64,000 bases of DNA, from contig CAVZTE010000003.1 in NCBI GenBank assembly GCA_963778165.1, positions 558,001-622,000 on the forward strand. The letters are read 5' to 3'. The position numbers were made by a program, and so were the translations under genes. This DNA is from Bog-756 sp963778165. GTDB lineage: Bacteria; Actinomycetota; Acidimicrobiia; Acidimicrobiales; RAAP-2. Below, one piece after another: positions 28,334-36,028 of the stretch. The number at the start of each line of letters is the position of its first letter. Position 1 is the first letter of the stretch. The notes below the pieces were generated by a model, which did no database searches, had not been told where the DNA came from, and was given only the letters and a program-made list of their open reading frames with translations.

Positions 28334-28525
28334 CTCCCCTTTCGGACACCACTCCTGGTCGGCATGGTGCACATCTGGTCGGCGCGACGGGTACTCGGAC
28401 CCGCCCACCGCCATGGATCCGAGGTCCCCGGCCTCGTCCCACGCCTGCGATGGTACCGCCCCATGGTTGCGGGCATGTGGTCGGTCAGGCCCCGGTCCCT
28501 GCTGGCTCGATCGGTCACCGGGCCC

Positions 28526-29779
28526 TTAGGGAAACACTTTCCACGAGGTGATGGAGTAGGCCATCAGCGTGGCCAGGAGGATGACCGAGACCGAGACCAG
28601 CGCCCAGTACGCCCGACCCCGCAACCACACGCCCACGGCGATGATCAGGGGGAAGGCCAAGAAGACGAAGCGGGGCCGGAGGCCCACCGGTGCCGCCACC
28701 ATTCCGAGGAGTGCCGCCGACAGTCCATAGAGGAGGACAGGCATCGGCAGCCGGGTCCGGATGGCCACCACGGCACCGAAGATCGCCAGGGCGATGCCGA
28801 CGACCAGGAAGTCGGTGGTGATGGTATTGGCCACCGGGTCGCGGACGAACTCCACCACCAGGTGGACCGGGTAGAGCAGCGACGGGTAGCTGTACCAACC
28901 CCTGCGCTCGGTGATGCGCCAGGCGTTCAACAGGCCGGTGTGGCGCCACAGGTACACCTGGTAGGCGATGAAGCCCAGCGGGGTCAGCACCGGGGCGGCC
29001 AGCGACCGCCAGTCGCGACGCCCGGCGATGGCCCGGTAGGCGCACCACAAGGCGCTGACCTCGAACGCCAGGGCGATGGGAGAGGTCGCCGTGGCCAGCA
29101 TCCCGAGTACCCCGGCGACCACCCAACGCCGCTGCAGCAGGGCCAGCAGGCCGAAGGCCAACAACGTGATGGCCAGGCCCTCGGAGTACACCAGGCTCAG
29201 CACGAAGCTGCCCGGGAACACCGCCACCAACAGAGTGGCCCGATCGGCCGAAGCCTGGTCGGCGAAGTGGCGGACCAGCATCCAGACGGCGATCATGGCC
29301 GTGAGCCCGGTCAGCGACGTGATGATCACGCCGGAGGTCAGCAGGGACCATCCCGTGGCAGCCGAGAGCCACCGGATGGTCAGCGGGAACAGGGGGAAGA
29401 AGGCGATGGTCGACCTGACCGGCGGTCCCTGCCCCGGGGGGATATGGGTGGGCCAACCGTGGTTGGCCGCCCGGAGGAACCACCGGCTGTCCCAACGGTT
29501 GACCTTGGCGTCCAGGCTCTGATGGGTGACGGCGGCAGTGATGAACAGCGTCACCACCGTGACCACACGCGAGGCCACGAAGATGACCACGGGTCGGAGG
29601 ACCCAGCGAGGCGGGCGGACGGCCCACCGTCGGGCCTCCCCGGACTGTTCCTCGGACGGCGGACGGTCCGGGGCGGGCTGCACCCGGACCGGCACCGTGG
29701 GCCCAGGTGCCTCGGGGGCAGTGGGGGTGCCGTGCACGCCGGCCAGCGGCTCAGGCGGCACGGGGCCCCACCAGCGCAC
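28526..29779 (-). CDS. PIG-V-like membrane mannosyltransferase
   Basis: A 417-residue GT-C type protein. After a Pro-rich cytoplasmic start come helices and the family signatures NRWDSRWFL (acidic catalytic loop), TIAFFPLFPLTIRW and FPGSFVLSLVYSEGL. These match the PIG-V/GPI mannosyltransferase II group and its actinobacterial members, which add mannose from a polyprenyl-phosphate donor to lipoglycans. Its start overlaps the end of the MptB-like gene by 29 bases, so the two are almost certainly co-translated and work in the same pathway. Confidence 0.75.
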   Translation of the reverse strand: MRWWGPVPPEPLAGVHGTPTAPEAPGPTVPVRVQPAPDRPPSEEQSGEARRWAVRPPRWVLRPVVIFVASRVVTVVTLFITAAVTHQSLDAKVNRWDSRWFLRAANHGWPTHIPPGQGPPVRSTIAFFPLFPLTIRWLSAATGWSLLTSGVIITSLTGLTAMIAVWMLVRHFADQASADRATLLVAVFPGSFVLSLVYSEGLAITLLAFGLLALLQRRWVVAGVLGMLATATSPIALAFEVSALWCAYRAIAGRRDWRSLAAPVLTPLGFIAYQVYLWRHTGLLNAWRITERRGWYSYPSLLYPVHLVVEFVRDPVANTITTDFLVVGIALAIFGAVVAIRTRLPMPVLLYGLSAALLGMVAAPVGLRPRFVFLAFPLIIAVGVWLRGRAYWALVSVSVILLATLMAYSITSWKVFP

Positions 29780-31301
29780 GCCAATGACGGCCTCGGATCA
29801 ACCAAACGGTGGTCGCCACGACCGCCAGCGTAACCACGATGTAGAAGTTCCCATTGAATAGGGGCGAGCCGCTCGGGCCGACCACCAGCATGGCCAGGGC
29901 CATCACCGCGGCCAGCACCTTCGAACGCTGGGCCGGGGTGGCGGCCAGCAGGACCAACCCCCACAGGAGGTACCACGGCCACACGGTGGGGCTTCCGAGC
30001 ACGATGAGGGTGAGGGCCAGCCCCAGCGACCGCACCACCTCGTACCGGCCCACCGTGACCAGCAGCCAGAGACAGGCCAGGCCGGTGACGAGGCCCACCA
30101 CCGCCTGGGTGACCGTGACCGTGGCCGAGTTGTGTACCGGCAGGCCCAGCAGGTGGAGCAGGTGGAAGATGAAGTTGCCCAACGAGACGGCCGGGGTCTG
30201 GAGCACCCGCAGTTCAGTGGGCACGTGGAGGGCGCTGGGGCCCAGCCAGGCCCAGCCGTACCCGCAGGCCAGAGTGACCCCGACGAACACCACCACCGCC
30301 ACCACCACGGCCCGGGCGGCCCCTTTCCACCGGGTGGCGACGTCACCGGCCACGAAGTAATCGACGATCAGGAAGACCACGGCCGCGGCGGCCGGCAGCT
30401 TGATGGTGGCGGCCAGGGCACAGAGGGCCACCCCGGTGGCCAGGCGCCCCTCCACCGCCAGCGTCACCCCGGCCACGGTCAGCCCGACCATCAGGGCGTC
30501 GTTGTGCCCCGAGGAGATGAAGCCGAACAGGGCCAGGGGGCTCAGGGCCCCGAGCCACAGGGCGATCCCCGGACTGGCCCCGAGGTGCCGGGCCAGGCGG
30601 GGGAGTGAGACCATCACCAAGACCACCCCGACCAGTTCGAGGATCCGGAAGGCCAGGACCTCGACCATCAGGGAGTGGCCGGAGACGCCGGCCACCAGCC
30701 AGGTGGCCCTCACGAAGAGCGGGCCGTACGGCGAGGCGGTGTGTCGCCACACGCTGGCCACGGACGACAGCAGGTTCCCCGGCCCGAGGACGGCCGGCCC
30801 CACCGAGTAGGGATCGAGGCCGTGACGGCCGATGAGCCCCTGCCCGATGTAGCTGTAGATGTCCCGGCTGAACAGAGGGGGGCCGACCAGGAAGGGGAGT
30901 CCCCAACAGGCCAGGACCACCCAGGCCCGGGCCGTGGTCAGGCGGTTCCCGAAGGCCTCGCGACCGACGCCCAGCCATCCTCCGATGAGCAGGGCCACCG
31001 AGAGGTAGAAGCCGATCGACGGCAGTGGGCCCCCGCCGTGGGGGATGGCCAGCCACCACGAGTAGGTGGCCGGGGGCACCGAGCCGACCCGGGTCCCGGT
31101 GAGCACCATGCCCACCGCGCCCACCACGCCCACGGCTGTCGAGGGGACCAGCCCGGGGGACGGGACACGCCACCCACGGCCTTCACGCTGGACTTCATGC
31201 ACGGCGGCGGGCGTCCCCACGTATCTCCTCCCCGTCGGCCACCCGACACCGGCCTTCGGCGCTCCATGCCGTGGCCAAACGATAGCCCGGGATGTCGTCA
31301 T
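29751..31301 (-). CDS. MptA/MptB-like polyprenol-phosphomannose-dependent alpha-mannosyltransferase
   Basis: A 516-residue GT-C protein with about 11-13 helices. The diagnostic loop RDIYSYIGQGLIGRHGLDPYS, then WRHTASPYGPLF, matches mycobacterial MptA/MptB, which extend the mannan core of lipomannan from polyprenyl-phosphomannose. An acidic residue (RD) in the first extracellular loop is the expected catalytic site. It is first of a three-gene minus-strand glycosyltransferase run. ATG 31301 is taken as the start although no strong RBS is seen. A lipomannan-like envelope glycan is inferred. Confidence 0.75.
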   Translation of the reverse strand: MTTSRAIVWPRHGAPKAGVGWPTGRRYVGTPAAVHEVQREGRGWRVPSPGLVPSTAVGVVGAVGMVLTGTRVGSVPPATYSWWLAIPHGGGPLPSIGFYLSVALLIGGWLGVGREAFGNRLTTARAWVVLACWGLPFLVGPPLFSRDIYSYIGQGLIGRHGLDPYSVGPAVLGPGNLLSSVASVWRHTASPYGPLFVRATWLVAGVSGHSLMVEVLAFRILELVGVVLVMVSLPRLARHLGASPGIALWLGALSPLALFGFISSGHNDALMVGLTVAGVTLAVEGRLATGVALCALAATIKLPAAAAVVFLIVDYFVAGDVATRWKGAARAVVVAVVVFVGVTLACGYGWAWLGPSALHVPTELRVLQTPAVSLGNFIFHLLHLLGLPVHNSATVTVTQAVVGLVTGLACLWLLVTVGRYEVVRSLGLALTLIVLGSPTVWPWYLLWGLVLLAATPAQRSKVLAAVMALAMLVVGPSGSPLFNGNFYIVVTLAVVATTVWLIRGRHWRALVGPRAA

Positions 31302-31420
31302 CCAATTGTCACATTCGGCGGTAGCCCCCGGCGGAGTCGGGGGACGATCGGCCGAGGCGGAGCCGCAGCCGGCCCAGGTCGGTTTGTCTGGGGCGGGGCC
31401 CCGGTGTCTAAGGTCAGCTG

Positions 31421-31939
31421 ATGGCCATCTACCAGCTGGGCGCCCTCGTCCCCGTCATCGACCCCCTGGCGTACGTCCACCCCGATGCCGTGGTCATCGG
31501 CGACGTGACCATCGGCTCCGAGTCCTCGGTGTGGCCCGGAGCGGTGCTCCGCGGCGACTACGGGACCATCACCGTGGGCGCCCGGACGTCGGTGCAGGAC
31601 GGCACGGTCATCCATGCCGGCCCGGGGTTCCCCACCGTGGTGGGGGACGGCTGCGTGATCGGCCACCTGGCCCACCTGGAGGGGTGCACACTCGAGGACG
31701 ACTGCCTGGTGGGATCGGGATCGGTGGTCCTCCACCACGCCGTGGTGGGGACGGGGGCCACGGTGGGGGCCAACGCCGTGGTGCCGAACAACATGTCGGT
31801 GCCCACCGGGGCGCTGGCCATCGGGGTGCCGGCCACCATCCGGCCCGACCGCTCCAGCCTGGCCCTGATCCAGATCTCGGCGGCCGAGTACGTGGCCAAT
31901 GCCCACCGCTACCGGGAGTCGCTGGTCCGTCTGGACTGA
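31421..31939 (+). CDS. Gamma-carbonic-anhydrase-like left-handed beta-helix protein
   Basis: A 172-residue protein made of hexapeptide repeats ([LIV]GxxxxI type: VVIGDVTIGSESSVWPGAVLRGDYG and on). It has the conserved VLRGDYGTITVG arginine-aspartate and VIHAG and IGHLAHLEG His residues that bind zinc or iron in the Cam/CaiE/PaaY group. It probably forms a trimer with metal at subunit interfaces. Many such proteins lack proven carbonic anhydrase activity; thioesterase or cofactor roles occur in the family. Confidence 0.85.
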   Translation: MAIYQLGALVPVIDPLAYVHPDAVVIGDVTIGSESSVWPGAVLRGDYGTITVGARTSVQDGTVIHAGPGFPTVVGDGCVIGHLAHLEGCTLEDDCLVGSGSVVLHHAVVGTGATVGANAVVPNNMSVPTGALAIGVPATIRPDRSSLALIQISAAEYVANAHRYRESLVRLD

Positions 31940-32024
31940 ATCTCACCCTGGCCCGACCCTGGTCGGATCCCGTCCACGTCGGGCCATCCCCGTGCACGGT
32001 CAGGTACACGGCCAGAATCGGGGC

Positions 32025-32999
32025 ATGCAGGGACAGCTCACGTTCGATGGCCAGACCGCTCCGGCCACCCGGGAGGCGGTCGAGCAGCACCTCAAGGACC
32101 AGGCTTTCTTCTGGCTCGATCTGGACGGGGTGGACGACGAGGCCCGCGACCTGCTGCTCCAGGGGTTCAAGATCCACCCACTGGCCGTTGACGACGCCCA
32201 GAAGTTCAACGAGCGGCCCAAGGTCGAGAACTACGACGACTTCACCTACCTGGTGGTCTACGGGGCCGGGGCCGATCTCACCACGACCGAGGAGGTCCAC
32301 TTCATCTTCGGCGAGCACTTCGTCGTCACGGTGCACCACGGCGCCTGCGGGGCCATGGTGCAGGCACGCACGCAGATCGGCCATCACCGGGCCACCGAGT
32401 TCCAGACACCTCAGATCGCCCTCATCTACCTGGTGATCACCCAACTGGTCGACAGCTTCCTCCCCAACCTCAACTCCTTCGACAACCAGATCGACGACCT
32501 GGAGGACGCCATTCTGGTCCAGCCCACCGAAGCCCAGCTCGGCACGTTGTTCACCATGAAGCGGCAGCTGATCAACGTGCGGAAGGTCATCACCCCCGAG
32601 CGGGACGTGTTCGCCAGCATCTCGTCGGGCGTGGTCGAGTTACCCGGGATCACCGAGAACGGGCTCCGCTACATGCGGGACATCTACGACCATCTGATCC
32701 ACATCAGTGACTCGGTGGACGAGTATCGCGACCTGCTGAGCGGGGTCATGGACACCCACCTGTCCACGGTGTCCAACCGGCTGAACGTGGTCATGAAGCA
32801 GCTGACCATCATCGCCACGGTGTTCCTGCCGCTCGGCTTCCTCACCGGGTTCTTCGGCCAGAACTTCTCGTGGTTGGTGGCCCACATCGTCGGGGGCTGG
32901 CCGTTCGTGATCTTCGGGCTGGGGCTCGAGGTGGTCGCGGCCCTCGGGCTGCTCTACACGTTCCGCAAGCGCGGGTGGCTGGGGGGACCCACCAACTGA
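32025..32999 (+). CDS. corA: CorA family magnesium/cobalt transporter
   Basis: Pentameric divalent-metal channel. ATG 32025 gives 324 residues: a soluble N-terminal alpha-beta domain (AFFWLDLDGVDDEARDLLLQ), a long stalk helix (FTMKRQLINVRKVITPERDV), and two C-terminal helices with the pore motif in between (LTGFFGQNFSW; canonical GMN appears as GQN, as in several actinobacterial CorA). The basic tail FRKRGWLGG is cytoplasmic. It lies 85 bases after the carbonic-anhydrase-like gene. Confidence 0.9.
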   Translation: MQGQLTFDGQTAPATREAVEQHLKDQAFFWLDLDGVDDEARDLLLQGFKIHPLAVDDAQKFNERPKVENYDDFTYLVVYGAGADLTTTEEVHFIFGEHFVVTVHHGACGAMVQARTQIGHHRATEFQTPQIALIYLVITQLVDSFLPNLNSFDNQIDDLEDAILVQPTEAQLGTLFTMKRQLINVRKVITPERDVFASISSGVVELPGITENGLRYMRDIYDHLIHISDSVDEYRDLLSGVMDTHLSTVSNRLNVVMKQLTIIATVFLPLGFLTGFFGQNFSWLVAHIVGGWPFVIFGLGLEVVAALGLLYTFRKRGWLGGPTN

Positions 33000-33002
33000 G
33001 GA

Positions 33003-33341
33003 TCACCGAGTAGGCGTCGATGGCACCGGTCGGCGTCCGGGGCCCACCCTCTTGCGGCCATTGGCGGCCATGACCGAGGCCGTGGAGCGGAACGACATCA
33101 CCGAGGCCACCGAAGCGCTCGACAACACCGAGGCCACTCCGAGGAAACTGCCCACCGAAGCCACCGACAGGGCCGAGCCGATGGACAGGATCGAGCCGGC
33201 CGAGCCGATGGACAGGATCGACCCCACCGAGTTGATGGACAGGATGGAGCCGGTCGAGTTGATCGACCAGCGTGACCGGCGGGAGGTGCACGAGGAATCA
33301 CCGGGGCGGGTGGCGGCGGGAACGTCGGGGAGACCGGACAT
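33003..33341 (-). CDS. Small Ser/Ile/Gly nine-residue-repeat protein
   Basis: A 112-residue protein starting at ATG 33341, which overlaps the TGA of the upstream lipoprotein gene as TGATG. The centre is made of nine-residue units GSILSIxSx repeated at least three times, then looser units (ALSVASVGSF, VASVLSSASVASVMS) and a basic tail NGRKRVGPGRR. There is no signal peptide. Regular hydrophobic-Ser alternation suggests a beta-solenoid or amphipathic strand stack. No named family is recognised. Its tight coupling behind a lipoprotein, a DUF2889 protein and a monooxygenase-like protein implies a shared job. Confidence 0.65.
   Translation of the reverse strand: MSGLPDVPAATRPGDSSCTSRRSRWSINSTGSILSINSVGSILSIGSAGSILSIGSALSVASVGSFLGVASVLSSASVASVMSFRSTASVMAANGRKRVGPGRRPVPSTPTR
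33174..33262. repeat. 27-bp tandem repeat inside the repeat-protein gene
   Basis: Three units of 27 bases (33174-33200, 33201-33227, 33228-33254) share CGAG..GATGGACAGGAT with small differences, and a fourth unit begins at 33255. Each unit encodes one nine-residue block of the minus-strand protein, so it may change in copy number by slippage. Confidence 0.75.
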
Positions 33342-33883
33342 CAGGCCGGGGTCTTTCTGGCGTTGCCGGCCGGGTCGAGCACGTACCAGAGCCCTCCGGC
33401 GTTGGTCAGGCCCTGGCCGGTGGCCGTGCCCGGGACGTGGTCGGGCGGCCACACGTACAGGGGCCAGCCGTTGTAGGTGATCTGGGTGGTCCCATCGGTG
33501 CGGGGTGCGGTGCCGAGGAGTCCGGGCTCGATCCCCGGTCCCGCCACCGGCCGGGTCACGCCCGAGGGCAGGGTGAGCGGTGGCCACTGCACCGCGCAGA
33601 TGTTGTAGCAGCGCGACGGTTGGCCCTGGTGGTCGCTCTCGTAGAGGTAGACGGTGATCCCCTGGCCGTCGACCAGTACCTGACCGAGGCCCGGGACGTT
33701 GCCCACCTTGATCTCCGCTTTGTTCCCGTGCAGGTGGGCGGGCGCCGTGGTGGCGAAGGGCGTGGAGATGGCCGTCCCCGAGGCCGCGCACCCGGCCGAC
33801 ACCATCATCACCAGGCCCACCGAGCCGAGAGCCAGCCACCGGGTGGTGCGGGGCCTACTGCACGCCGGTCGGCCCGAGGTCAC
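33341..33883 (-). CDS. COG4315 secreted-repeat lipoprotein
   Basis: A 180-residue lipoprotein. GTG 33883 is chosen because it overlaps the upstream stop as GTGA. The signal sequence WLALGSVGLVMMVSAGC ends in a lipobox Cys. The mature part has the family's repeated Yx[FWY]xxD-like strands: VYLYESDHQGQPSRCYNICAVQWPPL-type segment with two Cys, then YNGWPLYVWPPDHVPG and LWYVLDPAG. COG4315 proteins are extracytoplasmic beta-structured proteins of unknown function, often near redox or oxidative-stress genes. It is third in a four-gene overlapping operon. Confidence 0.8.
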   Translation of the reverse strand: MTSGRPACSRPRTTRWLALGSVGLVMMVSAGCAASGTAISTPFATTAPAHLHGNKAEIKVGNVPGLGQVLVDGQGITVYLYESDHQGQPSRCYNICAVQWPPLTLPSGVTRPVAGPGIEPGLLGTAPRTDGTTQITYNGWPLYVWPPDHVPGTATGQGLTNAGGLWYVLDPAGNARKTPA

Positions 33884-34485
33884 GTCCCGGCGCCCGATTC
33901 GGTGAGGGAGGCCAGCGACGGGGCCGGATAGGGTCCGGTCCCCGGCCGCCACCCCACGGCCACCTTCTGCTCGGCGATCCCACCCTCGGCCCAGATGTGA
34001 CAGGAGTTCCGGGCCCAGGGAGAGGCCCCCGCCGACAGGAGATCGGCTGAGCGGCCCTGACTCACGTCACGGGCCCGTCTCGACGTCACCGCCTGGACCA
34101 CCACCGGACCCAGGGACCGGGCCAGCTGCTCGAGGTGGGTGCAACCCTTGGGGCCACCGAAGAGGGACTGCACCTGGCGGGTGTACCCCCGGGCCACACT
34201 GAGGCCCTCCAGGCCGGCAAAGGCCTCGAGGATCCCCGGGCACTCGGTGTGCGGGAAGGTGTGCATCACCGCCTGCGCCCCGGTGATGGTCAGGTCCTCG
34301 ATGCGCACCCGCACCCGCAGCTCCATGTCGTGCACCTGGGCCACCGAGTCGGAGCCGTCGGCCCAGGGCCGGGTGTCACGCAGACGGCCCACGATCACCA
34401 TGGCGTCGCCGCCATCGAAGGCCTCGTACTCGATCGAGCGCCGGTGCAGGACCACCGCCTCGTCGGGCACCGTGACCGCGGTCAC
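33880..34485 (-). CDS. DUF2889 family protein
   Basis: A 201-residue cytoplasmic protein. The start GTG 34485 overlaps the preceding stop as GTGA. The signature LHRRSIEYEAFDGGDAMVI, the Asp-containing DTRPWADGSD, MHTFPHTECPGI and GCTHLEQLARSLGPVVVQA segments mark DUF2889, a family with conserved His, Cys and Asp residues that may bind metal. Its biochemical role is unknown. It is second in a four-gene operon. Confidence 0.8.
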   Translation of the reverse strand: MTAVTVPDEAVVLHRRSIEYEAFDGGDAMVIVGRLRDTRPWADGSDSVAQVHDMELRVRVRIEDLTITGAQAVMHTFPHTECPGILEAFAGLEGLSVARGYTRQVQSLFGGPKGCTHLEQLARSLGPVVVQAVTSRRARDVSQGRSADLLSAGASPWARNSCHIWAEGGIAEQKVAVGWRPGTGPYPAPSLASLTESGAGT

Positions 34486-34847
34486 CGGGGCGCGGGAAGG
34501 TCGACGATGTCGTACGACCACAGCTCGCTGTGGGCACCGACCGGGGCGGGCTCGCTCTCGCCCTGCCCACCCGACTGACCGGACCCGGCGGACGGACGGG
34601 ACCGTGCCGCCTCGCCGCGGTGGCCGTGGGCGAAGGCCGGGGAGGCCACCCAGGCGTTGAACGACTCCTCGTCGCGCCAGCGGGTGAGCACCAGCCAGAC
34701 CTCCCGGTCGTCGCTGGGCCGGAGGAGCTCGAATCCCTCGAAGCCGTCGGCGTTGTCCACGGCACCGGTGCGGGCCGCGAACCGGCGGGCCAACTCGTCC
34801 CCCGAGCCCTCCCGCACGGTGATGGCGTTGATCTTCACGACGGTCAT
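34482..34847 (-). CDS. ABM-fold monooxygenase, heme-degrading type
   Basis: A 121-residue protein with the dimeric alpha-beta barrel of IsdG/MhuD-like enzymes: VKINAITVREGSGDELARRF, GFEGFELLRPSDDREVWLVLTRWRDEESFNAW and SPAFAHGHRG, where the FxxW and terminal His could serve heme binding. A low-complexity insert (Gly/Ser/Pro) follows, then SELWSYDIVDL. Heme oxygenation is known for close relatives; whether this protein degrades heme is not shown. It is the first gene of a tightly overlapping operon and so may provide the redox activity for the group. Confidence 0.7.
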   Translation of the reverse strand: MTVVKINAITVREGSGDELARRFAARTGAVDNADGFEGFELLRPSDDREVWLVLTRWRDEESFNAWVASPAFAHGHRGEAARSRPSAGSGQSGGQGESEPAPVGAHSELWSYDIVDLPAPR

Positions 34848-34966
34848 GGCCCGATCATGGCCCGCCGTCGGGCTTGGTCCAAATCACCGGTCGGCCCGGG
34901 GCCGGATCCGGCGCCGACGACCGGTTGGCCCGAGGCCTGGCCCACGGTGGTCACAAGCACGTAATT

Positions 34967-35021
34967 ACGGTTGTGTGATACCGTGAATACCCAGGTTGAC
35001 CGTCAGGTATGGCGTTACGGT
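34967..35021. promoter_or_regulatory. Four ACGGT/ACCGT boxes upstream of ftsR-like gene
   Basis: ACGGT (34967-34971) and ACCGT (34980-34984) form one inverted pair with an eight-base spacer. ACCGT (34999-35003) and ACGGT (35017-35021) form a second in reverse order. All lie within 80 bases upstream of the MerR-type gene at 35044. Such clustering suggests an operator, plausibly autoregulatory, but the factor is inferred. Confidence 0.45.
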
Positions 35022-35043
35022 GAACCTCTGATCGAGGTGGAGG

Positions 35044-35610
35044 ATGGCAGTGACCAAGGACCCAGTGACCAAGGACAGCGCCAGCACGACATCGGGGCCG
35101 GAGTTGGCGGCACTTCCGGACGAGGGATTCCGGGGGGCCCAGGTCTGCACGCTGGTGGGAATCACCTACCGGCAGCTGGACTACTGGGCCCGCACCGACC
35201 TGCTGCGACCGTCCATCACCGACGCCACCGGCAGTGGCAGCCAACGCCGGTACTCCTACAGTGACGTCCTCGAGCTGAAGGTCATCAAGCGGCTGCTCGA
35301 CGCCGGGCTCAAGCTGCAGCAGGCCCGTCAGGCGGTCGAGTGCCTCCGGGGTGACCTGCAGGCCGACCTGGCCTCGTCGCAGCTGGTGCTGGTGGGCAAC
35401 CGCTCGGTCCTGGCCCACTCCGACGGTGATGTCGTCGATTTGCTGGCCGGGGGCCAAGGGGTCTTCAACATCCTGCCCTTGTCCGGGGTGGTCACCGAGC
35501 TCCAGGCGGCCATCGTCGAGATCAACGCCGCCGCCCCGGCGCCGGCGACGAGGCCCGAGAGTCACCCGGCCGCCCACTACCTGGCGTCGGGCGAGGCCGC
35601 CGAACGTTGA
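35044..35610 (+). CDS. ftsR: MerR family regulator, FtsR-like
   Basis: A 188-residue MerR-type DNA-binding protein. The helix-turn-helix GAQVCTLVGITYRQLDYWARTDLLRPSI and wing SGSQRRYSYSDVLELKVIKRLLDAG are close to mycobacterial Rv1828 and corynebacterial FtsR, which control the cell-division gene ftsZ. The C-terminal part has the matching VVDLLAGGQGVFNILPLSGV segment. In mycobacteria this gene also lies near the glycine cleavage gene, so the neighbourhood is conserved. There is no metal-binding Cys, so an effector-sensing role is unlikely. Confidence 0.8.
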   Translation: MAVTKDPVTKDSASTTSGPELAALPDEGFRGAQVCTLVGITYRQLDYWARTDLLRPSITDATGSGSQRRYSYSDVLELKVIKRLLDAGLKLQQARQAVECLRGDLQADLASSQLVLVGNRSVLAHSDGDVVDLLAGGQGVFNILPLSGVVTELQAAIVEINAAAPAPATRPESHPAAHYLASGEAAER

Positions 35611-36002
35611 ACGAGCGCCCGGGGGTCGAAGCGAATCAATTGATCGCCGTGACCCGATTCGCCCACGACTCCGAGCGGCGGTTCGCCCGCATCCTCGATT
35701 TCTACGGCGTGCTGTGGGAGTACGAGCCGGTCGAGTTCGCTCTGGAGTGGGGGCAGGACGGCCAGCCCATGGCGGGATTCCGGCCTGACTTCTGGCTTCC
35801 GGAGCCAGGGCTGTTCGTCGAGTTGACCACCCTCAACCAGAGGCTGGTGACGAAGAAGAACGGCAAGGTCCGCCGACTGGCCCAGCTCTATCCCGACGTC
35901 CGGGTCACGCTCTTGTACCAGCGGGACACCCTGGCCCTCCTGGCCAAGTACGGACTCTCCGGTGAGGGTGCCCTGCAGACCGGCATCGCCCGCACCGCCT
36001 GA
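35607..36002 (+). CDS. Nuclease-like hypothetical protein
   Basis: A 131-residue protein. Its TTG start at 35607 overlaps the regulator stop as TTGA, so it is translationally coupled. Segments SERRFARILDFYGVLWEYEP, GFRPDFWLPEPGLFVELTT and KNGKVRRLAQLYP have the spacing of a PD-(D/E)xK nuclease core (PDF, then E of VEL, then Lys/Arg), although the usual E-x-K reads ELT. It may be an inactive or variant nuclease fold. The role next to ftsR and gcv genes is unknown. Confidence 0.55.
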   Translation: MNERPGVEANQLIAVTRFAHDSERRFARILDFYGVLWEYEPVEFALEWGQDGQPMAGFRPDFWLPEPGLFVELTTLNQRLVTKKNGKVRRLAQLYPDVRVTLLYQRDTLALLAKYGLSGEGALQTGIARTA

Positions 36003-36028
36003 GCAGCCGCACCGGTATCCTCGTCGAC

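Noticed and set aside
33174..33262. CRISPR-like direct repeats
   Set aside because: The 27-base units are contiguous and in frame with a nine-residue protein repeat; there are no spacers.
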